Source of the DNA: Hyalangium versicolor
GTDB taxonomy: Bacteria; Myxococcota; Myxococcia; Myxococcales; Myxococcaceae
Length of the DNA stretch: 64,000 nt
Reading direction: 5' to 3'
Assembly: GCF_020103695.1 (NCBI RefSeq)
Contig: NZ_JAHXBF010000004.1
Location: 1-64,000 of the forward strand
Shown: piece after piece, positions 1-8,395 of the stretch
How the letters are laid out: the number at the start of each line of letters is the position of its first letter
Position numbering within the stretch: position 1 is the stretch's first letter
Position numbers and translations under genes: made by a program
Notes under the pieces: generated by a model
What the model saw: only the letters and a program-made list of their open reading frames with translations
Told to the model about the DNA's origin: nothing
Databases searched by the model: none

Positions 1-119
<119 letters not shown>

Positions 120-242
120 CTAAGTGTGGCGTAGGTCGTGCCAACCGATCCGCGCTTTCTCGCGGCTGAGGCCCGCACGGTTGAGGGCGCGGCAAAGCGG
201 CTGCTTCATCCGTTCATCCCGCTCCCCGAGGATGGCGACGCG
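120..242 (-). pseudogene. Tyrosine recombinase (phage integrase) remnant
   Basis: Reading leftward, about 40 codons run up to IGWHDLRHT and are then cut by a TAG at 122-120. The order PLxRALxRAGL...GWHDLRHT matches the segment around the HxxR box of tyrosine recombinases. The rest of the catalytic domain, including the tyrosine nucleophile, is missing, and upstream similarity fades near 242. The break lies within about 20 bp of the transposase end at 98, so the IS probably truncated an integrated element. Short length limits confidence. Confidence 0.5.
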
Positions 243-333
243 CCGGTCAACTCCCCTGAGCCTCCTCAGCCCCGCGCCGCTTCGTCTAGAATGGTGCGCG
301 CCTACGCTCCATCCGCAGACAAGGAAGGCTTCC

Positions 334-3273
334 ATGGACTTGAAGGCTGCGCTTCAGTTGCCCTTGGAGCAGGTCAGCCGCCATGCCGCGGTCTGCTTGC
401 CGGTGCTCGCGCACGCGATCTTCGAAGGTCCGGAACCTGAACGTTCCGCTGCGGCGGAGTTGCTGCTGCGTGCTCCCCCTCTGGAGTCTTTCTATCATCG
501 CTTCCATTTTCAAGTGCGGTCCCCGCTCGCCCCATTGGACCGTTTCGATGCGTTGCTCGACAGCCCGGACATGTCCTTGAAGGTCGTCGCGGTGGCCTTG
601 CTGAGCTGGTTGGAGCGTCCATCGAACCACCGCCACATGGATCAACGGGCCATCCTCTATCAAGGGCTTCTCCATGAGCGTGCGCTGCTTCGAGGGGCGA
701 GCGCGGCCCTTCTCTACCGGAGCTTCGACTTCAAGCGCGATGCACCAGCCACCCTGCCACTCCTCGGCTCGGAGCGAGCAGAGGTTCGAGAGGCCGCGCT
801 CATGGCACTCCCCTTTGAGGCTACCGGGTACCTCAAGCCCGAAGAAAAGGCCGTATTGTCAGCGGCCTTTCAAGAGCGGCTATCGGACGCCTCCAAGCCC
901 GTGCAGTATGCGGCCGCCAAGAAACTCACCCCTTTTGAGCCCTACCGCCCGGGAACAGCCGGGCCCGAGGCATCCCGGGTCTGGGAGCTCACCGTCGACG
1001 AGCTGCTGTCCAGCCCCGACGAGGACGCACGCTCGGATGCAGCCGACCGCCTCATCGTCCGCTGGGAGCCCGCCAAGGCCATCGGCCCGCTTGCCCGCGC
1101 GGTGAACGAACGGCTCATCCGGGAGTGGCCTCGCGCTCAAGTGACAGAGGCCCTCGCCCGCTTCGTGAGCCAGGACGCGGAGTTGCGCCAGATCTTTGTT
1201 GAGCTGCTGCGGGATTCCTCGGTGTGGGTCGCTCTCGCCGCTGCACGGTCGCTCTTTGGCACACCCGGCCAGATGGAGATCGTCACCGGCTGGGTCCTCG
1301 AAGTGCTTCGGAGCCCCGAGTCCTCGGCTGAGCTCCGCCAAGGCGCGGTCCGCCTCTTCGAGAACCCTTACGGGAAGCAATCGTTTCCCGCCGAGGTCCT
1401 CGAGGTGCTCTTCGTGGCACTCCGGGATCCTTCCCGCGAGGTGATCCAGGAAGCCGTGACAGGCCTGCTTCACTATCAAGGTCCGGAGGAAGGCCTGGAC
1501 TCCCGGCTCCTGGCTTCGCTCGAGTCTCCCGAGCTGCCGGAGCTGGGACGGATGGGCGCGGCCCTGGTCCTGGGAAAGCGGGGCCACCGCCAAGCCATCC
1601 CCCACCTGATCCGCGTGTTGGAGCGAGCGGATGACGCCTTTGCCGAACGTCACCTCAAGATCGGGAGCGGTTGCTTTGGGGGAGTGCATGAGCCCGGGCC
1701 GGAGATGAAGTGCACCGCGGCGGACATCCTGGGCGAGTTCGGGCCTCTGGCGATCGAGGCGGTGCCCATCCTGCTCAAGAACCTGGGCGAGACCTCATCG
1801 TACCCCCTTCAACTCGCCACGAGCCGGGCGCTGGTGGACCTCGGAGCGACCGAGGAGATGCTTCCTATTCTCGGCCGCTTCAAAATACGAGGAGAGGCGG
1901 GAAGCACCACGCACATCTACAGCCTGGGGAATGGCTCTGGGCGAGTGGCTCTGCCCCGCTTGCTGGAAGCACTCGAAGATTCACGGTTGCTTGTGCGGCA
2001 ACGCGCCCTGGAGTCCCTCCTCCAGAAGCACTTCGACTCGGACGAAGAACGCGTGGACGCCCTGATCACCGTGCTCAAGAACTCCGCGAGCGAGGTGGTC
2101 CAGGGCGCGGCGGAGGCGCTCACCCGGTACGAGGATCAGTGGCACCCGCCCCGTCTCGTCCCTCGGCTCCTGGAAGTCTGGGCGGACCCGACGCTCTCGG
2201 AGCAGACCCGCTTTGCCTTGACGATCGTGCTGGGCAGCAGGCTCGAGCGCGTGGCGCTGCCGCAGCTGATTCGCCTGCTGGGCCATGAGGGACCGCACCT
2301 GCCCTGGGGGGACCATGCGAGCCCACCCTGGGGTGCGAACAACGAGTATGTCTGGTTGAAGGGCCCCGACATCCGATGTGCCGCAGCCGCCATCCTCGGG
2401 GCCTTTGGTCCCCTGGCGTTCGAGGGCGTGCCTGCCCTGATCAAGACGCTGCTCAGCGGACAGCCTCCGTTGATCCATGCCTCGGTGAAAGCCCTGCAGC
2501 AGATCCTCCTCAAACGGGACCTGAAGCTCGCCGTCGAGCCCATCCTGGAAAGAGTCGAGACCGAGGAGGCGCGGCAAACCCTGAGGTCTGCGCTGGAGCG
2601 CGAGCCTGACCGTGAAACCCACTGGTGGGTTCAGGAGGCGCTGGGGGACCCCCGAGAGCCCGTGCGTCACAAGGCGATTGATTTCCTCTTCCGCTACGAG
2701 TCGATCTCGGAGACGAACCTGAAGCTGTTGATGAAGACGCTCAGCGACGCCTCCAGCGACCTGGTCCAGGATGCGGCCATCCTCATGACGACGCGGAAGA
2801 TCGATCCAAAGTTCTTCGACACAGCCGGGCTGGTCGAGATCCTCAAGGCCCCGACGACGCCGGAGATGGGGCGGTTCGGCGCGGCGCTGGTGCTGGGGAG
2901 CCGAGGCGCTCCAATCGTCATCCCCTCTCTGGTGCGTCTGATCGAGCAGGACGAGGCTCACCTCCTCCCCGTCACCATCCGGCTGCCCAAAGCCTTCCAG
3001 TCGCGCATCGTGGAAGGGCCTGCCATCAAATGCCTCGCCGTGGAGGTGCTCTCGAAGTTCGGACGCGCTGCGATGGAGCATGTCCCTACCCTGGTGGCCC
3101 ACCTCTCGAGCGGCTCACTCCCAGTCCAGGTCTACGTGATTGCCGCGCTGTTCAGGCTGGGCGGGAGTGACTTGCTCGGGCCTCCGCTCGATGCGTTGCT
3201 CAAGGCGACTCCAGATGAGGCGCTTCGGGCCTCCCTGAAGGCGTATGTGCAAGACCTTCTTCGGCCGCAGTGA
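334..3273 (+). CDS. HEAT-repeat protein with three long superrepeats
   Basis: A 979-residue protein made almost entirely of HEAT/PBS-lyase-like helical repeats, so a scaffold or protein-interaction role is likely; the partner is unknown. I chose ATG 334 because AAGGAAGG lies 5 bases upstream; the frame stays open upstream to 124 without a ribosome site. There is no signal peptide or membrane segment, so it should be cytoplasmic. From residue about 370 on, a block recurs three times with its ALVLG-type core near residues 407, 625 and 847. Each copy has (M/T)RF/MGAALVLG, then IPxLIRxL, then a variable loop, then (I/M)KCxA..IL..FG and a VPxL helix. The period is about 220 residues. A kinase gene follows 296 bp downstream on the same strand; a joint role is only inference. 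Confidence 0.85.
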   Translation: MDLKAALQLPLEQVSRHAAVCLPVLAHAIFEGPEPERSAAAELLLRAPPLESFYHRFHFQVRSPLAPLDRFDALLDSPDMSLKVVAVALLSWLERPSNHRHMDQRAILYQGLLHERALLRGASAALLYRSFDFKRDAPATLPLLGSERAEVREAALMALPFEATGYLKPEEKAVLSAAFQERLSDASKPVQYAAAKKLTPFEPYRPGTAGPEASRVWELTVDELLSSPDEDARSDAADRLIVRWEPAKAIGPLARAVNERLIREWPRAQVTEALARFVSQDAELRQIFVELLRDSSVWVALAAARSLFGTPGQMEIVTGWVLEVLRSPESSAELRQGAVRLFENPYGKQSFPAEVLEVLFVALRDPSREVIQEAVTGLLHYQGPEEGLDSRLLASLESPELPELGRMGAALVLGKRGHRQAIPHLIRVLERADDAFAERHLKIGSGCFGGVHEPGPEMKCTAADILGEFGPLAIEAVPILLKNLGETSSYPLQLATSRALVDLGATEEMLPILGRFKIRGEAGSTTHIYSLGNGSGRVALPRLLEALEDSRLLVRQRALESLLQKHFDSDEERVDALITVLKNSASEVVQGAAEALTRYEDQWHPPRLVPRLLEVWADPTLSEQTRFALTIVLGSRLERVALPQLIRLLGHEGPHLPWGDHASPPWGANNEYVWLKGPDIRCAAAAILGAFGPLAFEGVPALIKTLLSGQPPLIHASVKALQQILLKRDLKLAVEPILERVETEEARQTLRSALEREPDRETHWWVQEALGDPREPVRHKAIDFLFRYESISETNLKLLMKTLSDASSDLVQDAAILMTTRKIDPKFFDTAGLVEILKAPTTPEMGRFGAALVLGSRGAPIVIPSLVRLIEQDEAHLLPVTIRLPKAFQSRIVEGPAIKCLAVEVLSKFGRAAMEHVPTLVAHLSSGSLPVQVYVIAALFRLGGSDLLGPPLDALLKATPDEALRASLKAYVQDLLRPQ

Positions 3274-3569
3274 GTCGAGGCGACCTGGCCATCTCTCGGG
3301 ACTGCTCATAGAGGGCGTAGGCTCGCTCCCGGGCGCCGGAGGAGTTGCTAGAACTCACGGGGGTGCGAAACCTCGGCAGGAGTGCGCGACCGCTTCTCCA
3401 GGTACCCTGGCGCAGCCCGGGGAGCGTGCGTCATCTTGAGACGCCGCCTCGCACAGGAGTTCCCCTGTTGAGGGGACACACGGCTTCGGAGGTCTTCACC
3501 GCTCCCTTCCCGGGGAGCAGGCTGCGCGGATATGAGGGAGCATCTCCCTCTGCCGCACGAGGCCCCACC
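3274..3569. other. Intergenic region between HEAT gene and kinase
   Basis: No convincing gene. One short hairpin is visible (TCCCCT-gttg-AGGGGA, 3461-3476) without a T-run. The frame of the kinase is open back to 3345, but its codons here give no kinase-like sequence. Confidence 0.5.
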
Positions 3570-5018
3570 ATGGAGCGCCATTCCATCCCTGAGCTGCACC
3601 CGGGCCTGCTTCCGGCCGGCACCGTGGTGGGGCGCTGGCGCCTGGTCACCTGGGCGGGGCGGGGCGTCTACGGGGCCGTCTACCGCGCTGTCCCCCTCGG
3701 CCAGGAGCAGGCACCTGCCGTGGCGCTCAAGCTGGCCCTACACCCGGCAGATCCCCGCTTCGTGCGCGAAGTGGAGCTGCTCTCTCGCATGAGCCACCCC
3801 AGCATCCCGCGTCTGTGGGACTCGGGTGCGTGGCAGACGCCAAGCGGCACGCCCCATCCCTTCCTGGCGATGGACTGGGTGGACGGGGCGCCCCTTTACG
3901 ACCAGGCCTTGTATCCGCGCTGGTCGCCGCAGGTGGTGGGGATGCTGGCCCAGTTGGCTCGCGCGCTTCAGGAGTTGCACGCCGCAGGTGCCGTCCACCG
4001 GGATGTGAAGGGAGGAAACATCCTGGTGCGCTACGCAGATGGGCGCGCGCTGCTCACCGACTTCGGCGCGTGCTACTACCCGGGTGCCGCCACCCTGACT
4101 CCTCCCGGAAGGCACCCTGGCACTCCCGCCTACCGCTCTCCCGAGTCCTGGTTCCTGGAGCTGAACCGCGAGCCCTCGGTGCACCACCGCGCGCAACCGG
4201 CCGATGACCTCTTTGCCCTGGGTGTCACGATGTGCCGGCTTCTCACTGGTGAGTACCCGGAGTTGGGAGAGCCACGGAGGGATGAGCGCGGGCTGTGGCG
4301 CGTGGATTCAGTGATTCCTCCTCCCGCACTGCTGAGTGATGCGCGGATTCAGCCTTGGCTGCGCGGGTTGACCCTGCGTCTGCTCTCAATGCGCCCCGAG
4401 GAACGCGGCACGGCGGAACAGTTGGCCGAAGCGTTGGAGCAAAATGCGGCGCCTGGCATCGATGACACGCGTGCTCCTCGAGCGATCCCAGCCAACAACC
4501 CGTCACGACGTCCCGAGGAGCCGGCTGCGTCCGCGTCCGTGACCTTTGCGAGCGCACGAAGCTGGCAGCCCTGGCTCGTCCTGGCGGCGACAGTCCTGAC
4601 CATGGCCATGGGAGCATGGTGGATAGAAGCCAATCAGACTGAGGAGACTCCCCCGCTCGCACAAGCCGAGCGCGTGGCATCGGACCGCTCGGACGCGGGC
4701 ACGGCAGGGCTCGGTGACGCAGCCGCGTCCACGTCTCCGAGCGACTCCGCCAGATTCCCAGCGCCGAAGGGGATGGCGGAAGAAACGCTGCCCGCGCCGC
4801 TACCGGAGCAGACACGACCCGATTCCAAGGGGCGCTGCCCCAACAAGAAGCAGGTAGCAATCAACGGAGGCTGCTGGGTAGAGATGTCTCTGGACCGGGA
4901 GATCTGCGAGGCTGTGACGCTCAGCGGCTACGTGGGCAGAATGTTCAAGAACAAATGCTACATGCCGGTCCTGAAGCCCGGACGACAACCCAATTCCAGC
5001 CCCACGGATACACCGTGA
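3570..5018 (+). CDS. Transmembrane Ser/Thr protein kinase with C-terminal Cys-containing sensor tail
   Basis: 482 residues. The Hanks kinase domain has GRGVYG (30-35), the ATP lysine K54, HRDVKGGN (143-150), DFG (164-166) and SPE in place of APE (190-192), so all catalytic residues are present. A single membrane segment spans about 333-351. The outer part is short and ends in a block with four cysteines (CPNKKQVAINGGCW...C...NKCYMPV). I recall this tail from many myxobacterial kinases; its function is unknown, and disulfide-braced periplasmic sensing is inference. Start ATG 3570 has only a weak ribosome site (GAGG about 5 bases upstream), but upstream codons look non-coding. The HEAT-repeat gene lies upstream on the same strand. 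Confidence 0.88.
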   Translation: MERHSIPELHPGLLPAGTVVGRWRLVTWAGRGVYGAVYRAVPLGQEQAPAVALKLALHPADPRFVREVELLSRMSHPSIPRLWDSGAWQTPSGTPHPFLAMDWVDGAPLYDQALYPRWSPQVVGMLAQLARALQELHAAGAVHRDVKGGNILVRYADGRALLTDFGACYYPGAATLTPPGRHPGTPAYRSPESWFLELNREPSVHHRAQPADDLFALGVTMCRLLTGEYPELGEPRRDERGLWRVDSVIPPPALLSDARIQPWLRGLTLRLLSMRPEERGTAEQLAEALEQNAAPGIDDTRAPRAIPANNPSRRPEEPAASASVTFASARSWQPWLVLAATVLTMAMGAWWIEANQTEETPPLAQAERVASDRSDAGTAGLGDAAASTSPSDSARFPAPKGMAEETLPAPLPEQTRPDSKGRCPNKKQVAINGGCWVEMSLDREICEAVTLSGYVGRMFKNKCYMPVLKPGRQPNSSPTDTP

Positions 5019-5050
5019 AGTGCGGTCCGTAAGCATCGAGCGGAGACAGC

Positions 5051-5914
5051 TCAGAAGGCAGGGCTTTCCCCAAGGAACGGCCTGAGTTCCGCCAGGAGCG
5101 CGTCGGGAGCGTCAGCGGGGATGATGTGGCCGCAGCGCTCCAGGATGGCTCCGCGCAGGTTGGGCGCAACCGCGAGGAGTTGGCGGTACAGCGCATCTCC
5201 GACGACGTTGCCGCCCAGAGCGAGGACAGGCAACCGGAGCGGCCCCTGGGCCACGGCCTCAGCGACGAGCGCTGCGTTGGCCGTCATCGCGCGGTAGTGC
5301 TGGAAGCCGCAGTGCAGCGTGCGGGGGTCCTCATAGGAGGCAACGAACGCGTCGCGCAGCGGCTTTGGCACACCGGCACGCTCGTAGGTCCCGGCCCGCA
5401 GGAACCAGTCGATGTATGCACCCACGTTCCCTGCCAGAACGGTCTCGGGCAGACCGGGGACGGCATGGAAGCCGAACCACCACGGCGGCCCGTTGGCGAG
5501 GAATCGCTCGGCGCCAGGCAGGCGGCCTATCAGCGACTCCATCACCACCAGGCGCTCCACGCGGTCGCGGTGGCGCGCGGCGGTCATGAATGCGATCGGT
5601 GCGCCGAGGTCGATGCCGACGACCGCAGCCCGTTCGACTCCAAGCGCATCGAGCAGCGCGGCGACGTCATCGGCCAGCGTATGTAGATCATAACCCTCTT
5701 CGGGCTTGTCGCTGGCGCCCAGGCCGCGCAGGTCCGGAGCAATCACGCGATGAGTGGTGGCCAGTGCTGGGAGCACAGGACGCCACACCTCCCACGTATG
5801 AGGCCAACCGTGCAGCAGCAGCACGGCCGGGCCATCGCCGGCGGTGGCGACGTTGACGGAGATAGCGTTGGCGGAGACGCGGCGGATGTCGAGCGGGGGC
5901 TCGGGGGCGCTCAT
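5051..5914 (-). CDS. Alpha/beta hydrolase, epoxide-hydrolase-like
   Basis: 287 residues of the alpha/beta-hydrolase fold. HGWP (35-38) is the HGxP oxyanion motif of epoxide hydrolases. The nucleophile elbow is G-I-D102-L-G, with Asp rather than Ser as nucleophile, which is typical of epoxide hydrolases and haloalkane dehalogenases. The catalytic His is probably H263 in CGH. Substrate unknown. ATG 5914 is preceded by GGGAGGAGG. The gene is divergent from the HxlR regulator with only 31 bp between start codons, so the regulator very probably controls it. No signal peptide; cytoplasmic. Confidence 0.85.
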   Translation of the reverse strand: MSAPEPPLDIRRVSANAISVNVATAGDGPAVLLLHGWPHTWEVWRPVLPALATTHRVIAPDLRGLGASDKPEEGYDLHTLADDVAALLDALGVERAAVVGIDLGAPIAFMTAARHRDRVERLVVMESLIGRLPGAERFLANGPPWWFGFHAVPGLPETVLAGNVGAYIDWFLRAGTYERAGVPKPLRDAFVASYEDPRTLHCGFQHYRAMTANAALVAEAVAQGPLRLPVLALGGNVVGDALYRQLLAVAPNLRGAILERCGHIIPADAPDALLAELRPFLGESPAF

Positions 5915-5915
5915 G

Positions 5916-5933
5916 AACCCTCCTCCCTGGGTT
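5916..5933. promoter_or_regulatory. Possible HxlR operator
   Basis: AACCC-N8-GGGTT fills most of the 31-bp gap between the divergent hydrolase and HxlR start codons. The arms are only 5 bp, so this may be chance. Confidence 0.25.
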
Positions 5934-5945
5934 ACCATCGGGTGC

Positions 5946-6374
5946 ATGGTCACCGTAAGAAACCGCCCTCCCCGCCACAAGACGGCACCTCCAGGTAACG
6001 CCCCCGTCCGGCGCGGCGACCTGTTCAGCCCCGCGTGCCCGACGCGGCGCCTGCTGGATCGCATCGGCACCAAGTGGACCTCAATGCTCGTCCGCACCCT
6101 GGCGGACGCGGGAGGCGAAGTGCGCTTCGCCGAGCTGCAGCGCCGCGCACGGGGCATCTCGCGCAAGATGCTGGCCCAGACGCTGCGAGAGCTCGAGTAC
6201 GACGGCCTCGTCGCCCGGCGCGTCGAGCCGACCATCCCACCGGCGGTACACTACTCGCTCACCGAATTGGGCCGCACGCTCGTCGAGCCCCTGGATGCCC
6301 TGCGAGAGTGGGCTGAGACGCACATGGCGACCATCGACGAGCACCGCAAGCGAGTCGGGGCACAGCTCGTCTGA
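5946..6374 (+). CDS. HxlR-family winged-helix transcriptional regulator
   Basis: 142 residues. The central part (CPTRRLLDRIGTKWTSMLV, then RFAELQRRARGISRKMLAQTLRELEYDGLVARR and a VHYSLTELG wing) is a clear HxlR winged helix. The conserved Cys near the start of that domain is present (SPAC), a residue used for redox or electrophile sensing in some members of the family. ATG 5946 was chosen because it begins just ahead of the usual family length; the ribosome site is weak. The divergent neighbour is the epoxide-hydrolase-like gene, the likely target. Confidence 0.88.
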   Translation: MVTVRNRPPRHKTAPPGNAPVRRGDLFSPACPTRRLLDRIGTKWTSMLVRTLADAGGEVRFAELQRRARGISRKMLAQTLRELEYDGLVARRVEPTIPPAVHYSLTELGRTLVEPLDALREWAETHMATIDEHRKRVGAQLV

Positions 6375-6419
6375 AACCTCTGCCCCACATGAAGCCAGTA
6401 GAACCCAGCTGGCCAGGGC

Positions 6420-6908
6420 TTATTCAGGGCAATTCTCGACATACACACTGAGGATGACTGACGAGACGTGAAAGAACTCGTCCCAAGCCAGGTACTGCAC
6501 GTAATACAAGCCATTGATGGACGTGCTGGGGCCCGGGCCGAAGTCATCCGGGTCGATGCAGCCTGCAATCCCATCCCCATCATCGTCGCCCGAATTGTAC
6601 ACGTGCATCTCCAGCGGCTGGCCGCAGGCGTCCTTGGCGGTAGCATCGGGGGCCTTCCACGCCGCGTTGCATTCGAGGAAGATGTCGATGCCACTGTCGC
6701 TGATGCTGAGGGTGGGGGGCGGACTGTCTTCGGTCAACGTGCAGGGCACGTCGTCCTCCGTGGGCTGCTCCTGAACGGGGGCGGGAGTTATGCCCTCAAT
6801 CGGCTTCGTCTCCGTCCCACAAGCGCTGACGGTGAGGGCCAGCACCATCGTGGGCCAGAGAATCAAGGAGCGGAGAAGCTGCTGCGAAGTGAGCGGGACA
6901 CGCTTCAT
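6420..6908 (-). CDS. Acidic lipoprotein, paralog A of a duplicated pair
   Basis: 162 residues, no family I recognise. A lipoprotein signal ends at VSAC (Cys30). The mature part has PCTLTEDSPPPTL, an ACGQPL segment, an acidic GDDDGDGI loop followed by IDPDDFGPGP, and ends in YYVQYLAWDEFFHVSSVIL then a Cys-containing tail. The acidic run resembles DxDxDG calcium-binding loops; calcium binding is inference. It is closely similar to the gene at 8396 along its length. Start ATG 6908 has GGAGG 9 bases upstream. The upstream region (6957-7050) carries two palindromes that recur at matching distances in front of the paralog. Confidence 0.8.
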   Translation of the reverse strand: MKRVPLTSQQLLRSLILWPTMVLALTVSACGTETKPIEGITPAPVQEQPTEDDVPCTLTEDSPPPTLSISDSGIDIFLECNAAWKAPDATAKDACGQPLEMHVYNSGDDDGDGIAGCIDPDDFGPGPSTSINGLYYVQYLAWDEFFHVSSVILSVYVENCPE

Positions 6909-6956
6909 GAGGGGTGCCTCCAAGTGCATGTGTCATCTCACATGCATCCGTTGACG

Positions 6957-6975
6957 GGAGGCCACCATGGCCTCC
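6957..6975. promoter_or_regulatory. Palindrome II upstream of lipoprotein paralog A
   Basis: Perfect 8-bp inverted repeat GGAGGCCA-N3-TGGCCTCC, about 50 bp upstream of the start at 6908. A near copy lies at 8328-8346 at the same relative position before paralog B. Confidence 0.5.
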
Positions 6976-7011
6976 TGGACTCAGCATTTGATGGGGATAG
7001 GAAATAAACGC

Positions 7012-7050
7012 TGTGAGCAGCTTCACGTACCCGGTGTGAAGCCGCTCACA
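7012..7050. promoter_or_regulatory. Palindrome I (CTTCAC-N9-GTGAAG) upstream of paralog A
   Basis: Arms TGTGAGCAGCTTCAC and GTGAAGCCGCTCACA pair with one mismatch around a 9-nt spacer. The core lies 112 nt upstream of ATG 6908 and overlaps the last codons of the upstream Ig-like gene. The same core occurs at 8168-8188 and 8261-8281. Confidence 0.6.
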
Positions 7051-8087
7051 ACGGATCGGCTTTCTTGCTCAATGTCTCGAGGAACCTGACGCGAGCGTCG
7101 CCGCAGCAGGCCTATCAGGGGCAAGAGTGCCCAAGGCCAGACCGCCAGCCCTGAAGCGGAGCTGGCAGCACAGCCCATGTCGTAAGCGCCGCGCCTGGCG
7201 GTAGAGAAAGGAATTTCGGAGGAGAGGGAACTAGTGTTGCCTGCCATGTCGGTGGCGGTGGCCGAGATGCGGTGCTCTCCCCAAGTCAGCACAAAGGAGG
7301 GGGCCGCTTTCCAGACGCCTTGATCATCCGCAGGTAGCGCGGAGCCGACCTCGGAGCCATCGATGAAGAGGGTCACCTTCGCGCCGGGCTCGGTCGTGCC
7401 AGAGAAGGTAGGGCTCGCCGTGAAGAATGTCTCGCCGGGTGCAGGCATCTGGAGAGCAGGAGGAGCGGGAGGCTTTTTATCCGTATCAATGATCCAGGTG
7501 TGGCTGACCCAGGGGCTCGTGTTCCCCGCCTCGTCCCGGGCCCGGACTTGGAAGGTGTGCCGTCCCAAGCCGAGCAAGGGGTACATCTGAGGCGGTGAGC
7601 AAGCTTGGATGGGACGGTCATCCAGGATGCATTCGAACGCGCCCTGCGCCTCATTGGAAACAAAGTAGAAGAAGGCCAGAGTCTGCCTGCTCAGCTCATC
7701 GGGCGCTGCGATGATGCTCGCCACCGGAGCCTTCAAGTCGATGCTCCAAGAGTAGCGCGTCTGGACAGCAGCCACGTTTCCCGCCTCATCGCGAGCCCGG
7801 ACCTCGAAGTAGTAAGTGCCCTCGACGAGGTCAGGGTATTCCTTGGGCGAGGTACAGGGGCTGAATAATTCCTTCCTCGACAGACGGCACTCGAAGGTGA
7901 CGCCTGGCTCGCTGGTAAACTCAAAGATCGCCGTGCGCTCGCTGGAAGATTTGTGTGGAGCTACTGTAATCTGTGTCTCTGGAGCCATCTGACCGCTTCC
8001 CTCACAGGCAGCGGAGGCGAGTGCTGGAGCGCGTACCCACAGCAAACACAGAAGCAACGCGGGTCGCTGAAGTTCGAGGAACGTCAT
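7023..8087 (-). CDS. Secreted Ig-like repeat protein with MYXO-CTERM anchor
   Basis: 354 residues. A signal peptide occupies about 1-26. Two Ig-like repeats of the FEC-x-L...C..P..Y..L..G.H.F.VRARDEAGN type follow (about 40-125 and 130-200), a repeat I know from myxobacterial surface proteins including AgmC-like proteins. A further bacterial Ig-like domain covers about 210-295. The C terminus has GCAASS (Cys306), a hydrophobic stretch (about 314-328) and LLRRR, the MYXO-CTERM pattern for surface sorting. Unusually, a further 20 residues follow the arginines. Start ATG 8087 has GGAG about 12 bases upstream. It lies between the two lipoprotein paralogs and shares their palindrome. Confidence 0.82.
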   Translation of the reverse strand: MTFLELQRPALLLCLLWVRAPALASAACEGSGQMAPETQITVAPHKSSSERTAIFEFTSEPGVTFECRLSRKELFSPCTSPKEYPDLVEGTYYFEVRARDEAGNVAAVQTRYSWSIDLKAPVASIIAAPDELSRQTLAFFYFVSNEAQGAFECILDDRPIQACSPPQMYPLLGLGRHTFQVRARDEAGNTSPWVSHTWIIDTDKKPPAPPALQMPAPGETFFTASPTFSGTTEPGAKVTLFIDGSEVGSALPADDQGVWKAAPSFVLTWGEHRISATATDMAGNTSSLSSEIPFSTARRGAYDMGCAASSASGLAVWPWALLPLIGLLRRRSRQVPRDIEQESRSVVSGFTPGT

Positions 8088-8167
8088 GGCGTTGGGAATT
8101 CTCCGAGTGGGAACAGGGGCCTGCCAGGTCTCATTCTTCCCATCCTCCTACGCGTATCTGTGAACGC

Positions 8168-8188
8168 CTTCACTCCTCCGCTGTGAAG
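8168..8188. promoter_or_regulatory. Palindrome I copy upstream of the Ig-like MYXO-CTERM gene
   Basis: CTTCAC-N9-GTGAAG, 80 nt upstream of ATG 8087. Read on the minus strand it continues with a TTCACAGA half-site, as does the copy before paralog B. Confidence 0.55.
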
Positions 8189-8253
8189 CGGGCACTGGAC
8201 TCACGGGGTTGAGCGCTGAGGGAAGCCCAGGGACACGAGCATAGCATTCGCAA

Positions 8254-8288
8254 TGAAAGGCTTCACTCATAGTGTGTGAAGCCTTTCA
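8254..8288. promoter_or_regulatory. Palindrome I copy upstream of paralog B
   Basis: Perfect 13-bp arms, TGAAAGGCTTCAC and GTGAAGCCTTTCA, around a 9-nt spacer. The core is 114 nt upstream of ATG 8396. No T-run follows, and it sits between divergent genes, so an operator is more likely than a terminator. Confidence 0.65.
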
Positions 8289-8327
8289 CAGAGACTCTCC
8301 GTCACATTCGTCAGGATGCTTCACCAA

Positions 8328-8346
8328 GGGAGCCATGGTGGCTTCC
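8328..8346. promoter_or_regulatory. Palindrome II copy upstream of paralog B
   Basis: GGGAGCCA-N3-TGGCTTCC, one mismatch in the arms. It lies about 49 bp before ATG 8396 and matches the palindrome at 6957-6975. Confidence 0.45.
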
Positions 8347-8395
8347 TGGTGAACGGATACACGTCCGATTTCACTCACCCTTGGAGACAGCACTG

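Noticed and set aside
124..333. N-terminal extension of the HEAT protein to position 124
   Set aside because: It crosses the integrase remnant, and ATG 334 has a good ribosome site.
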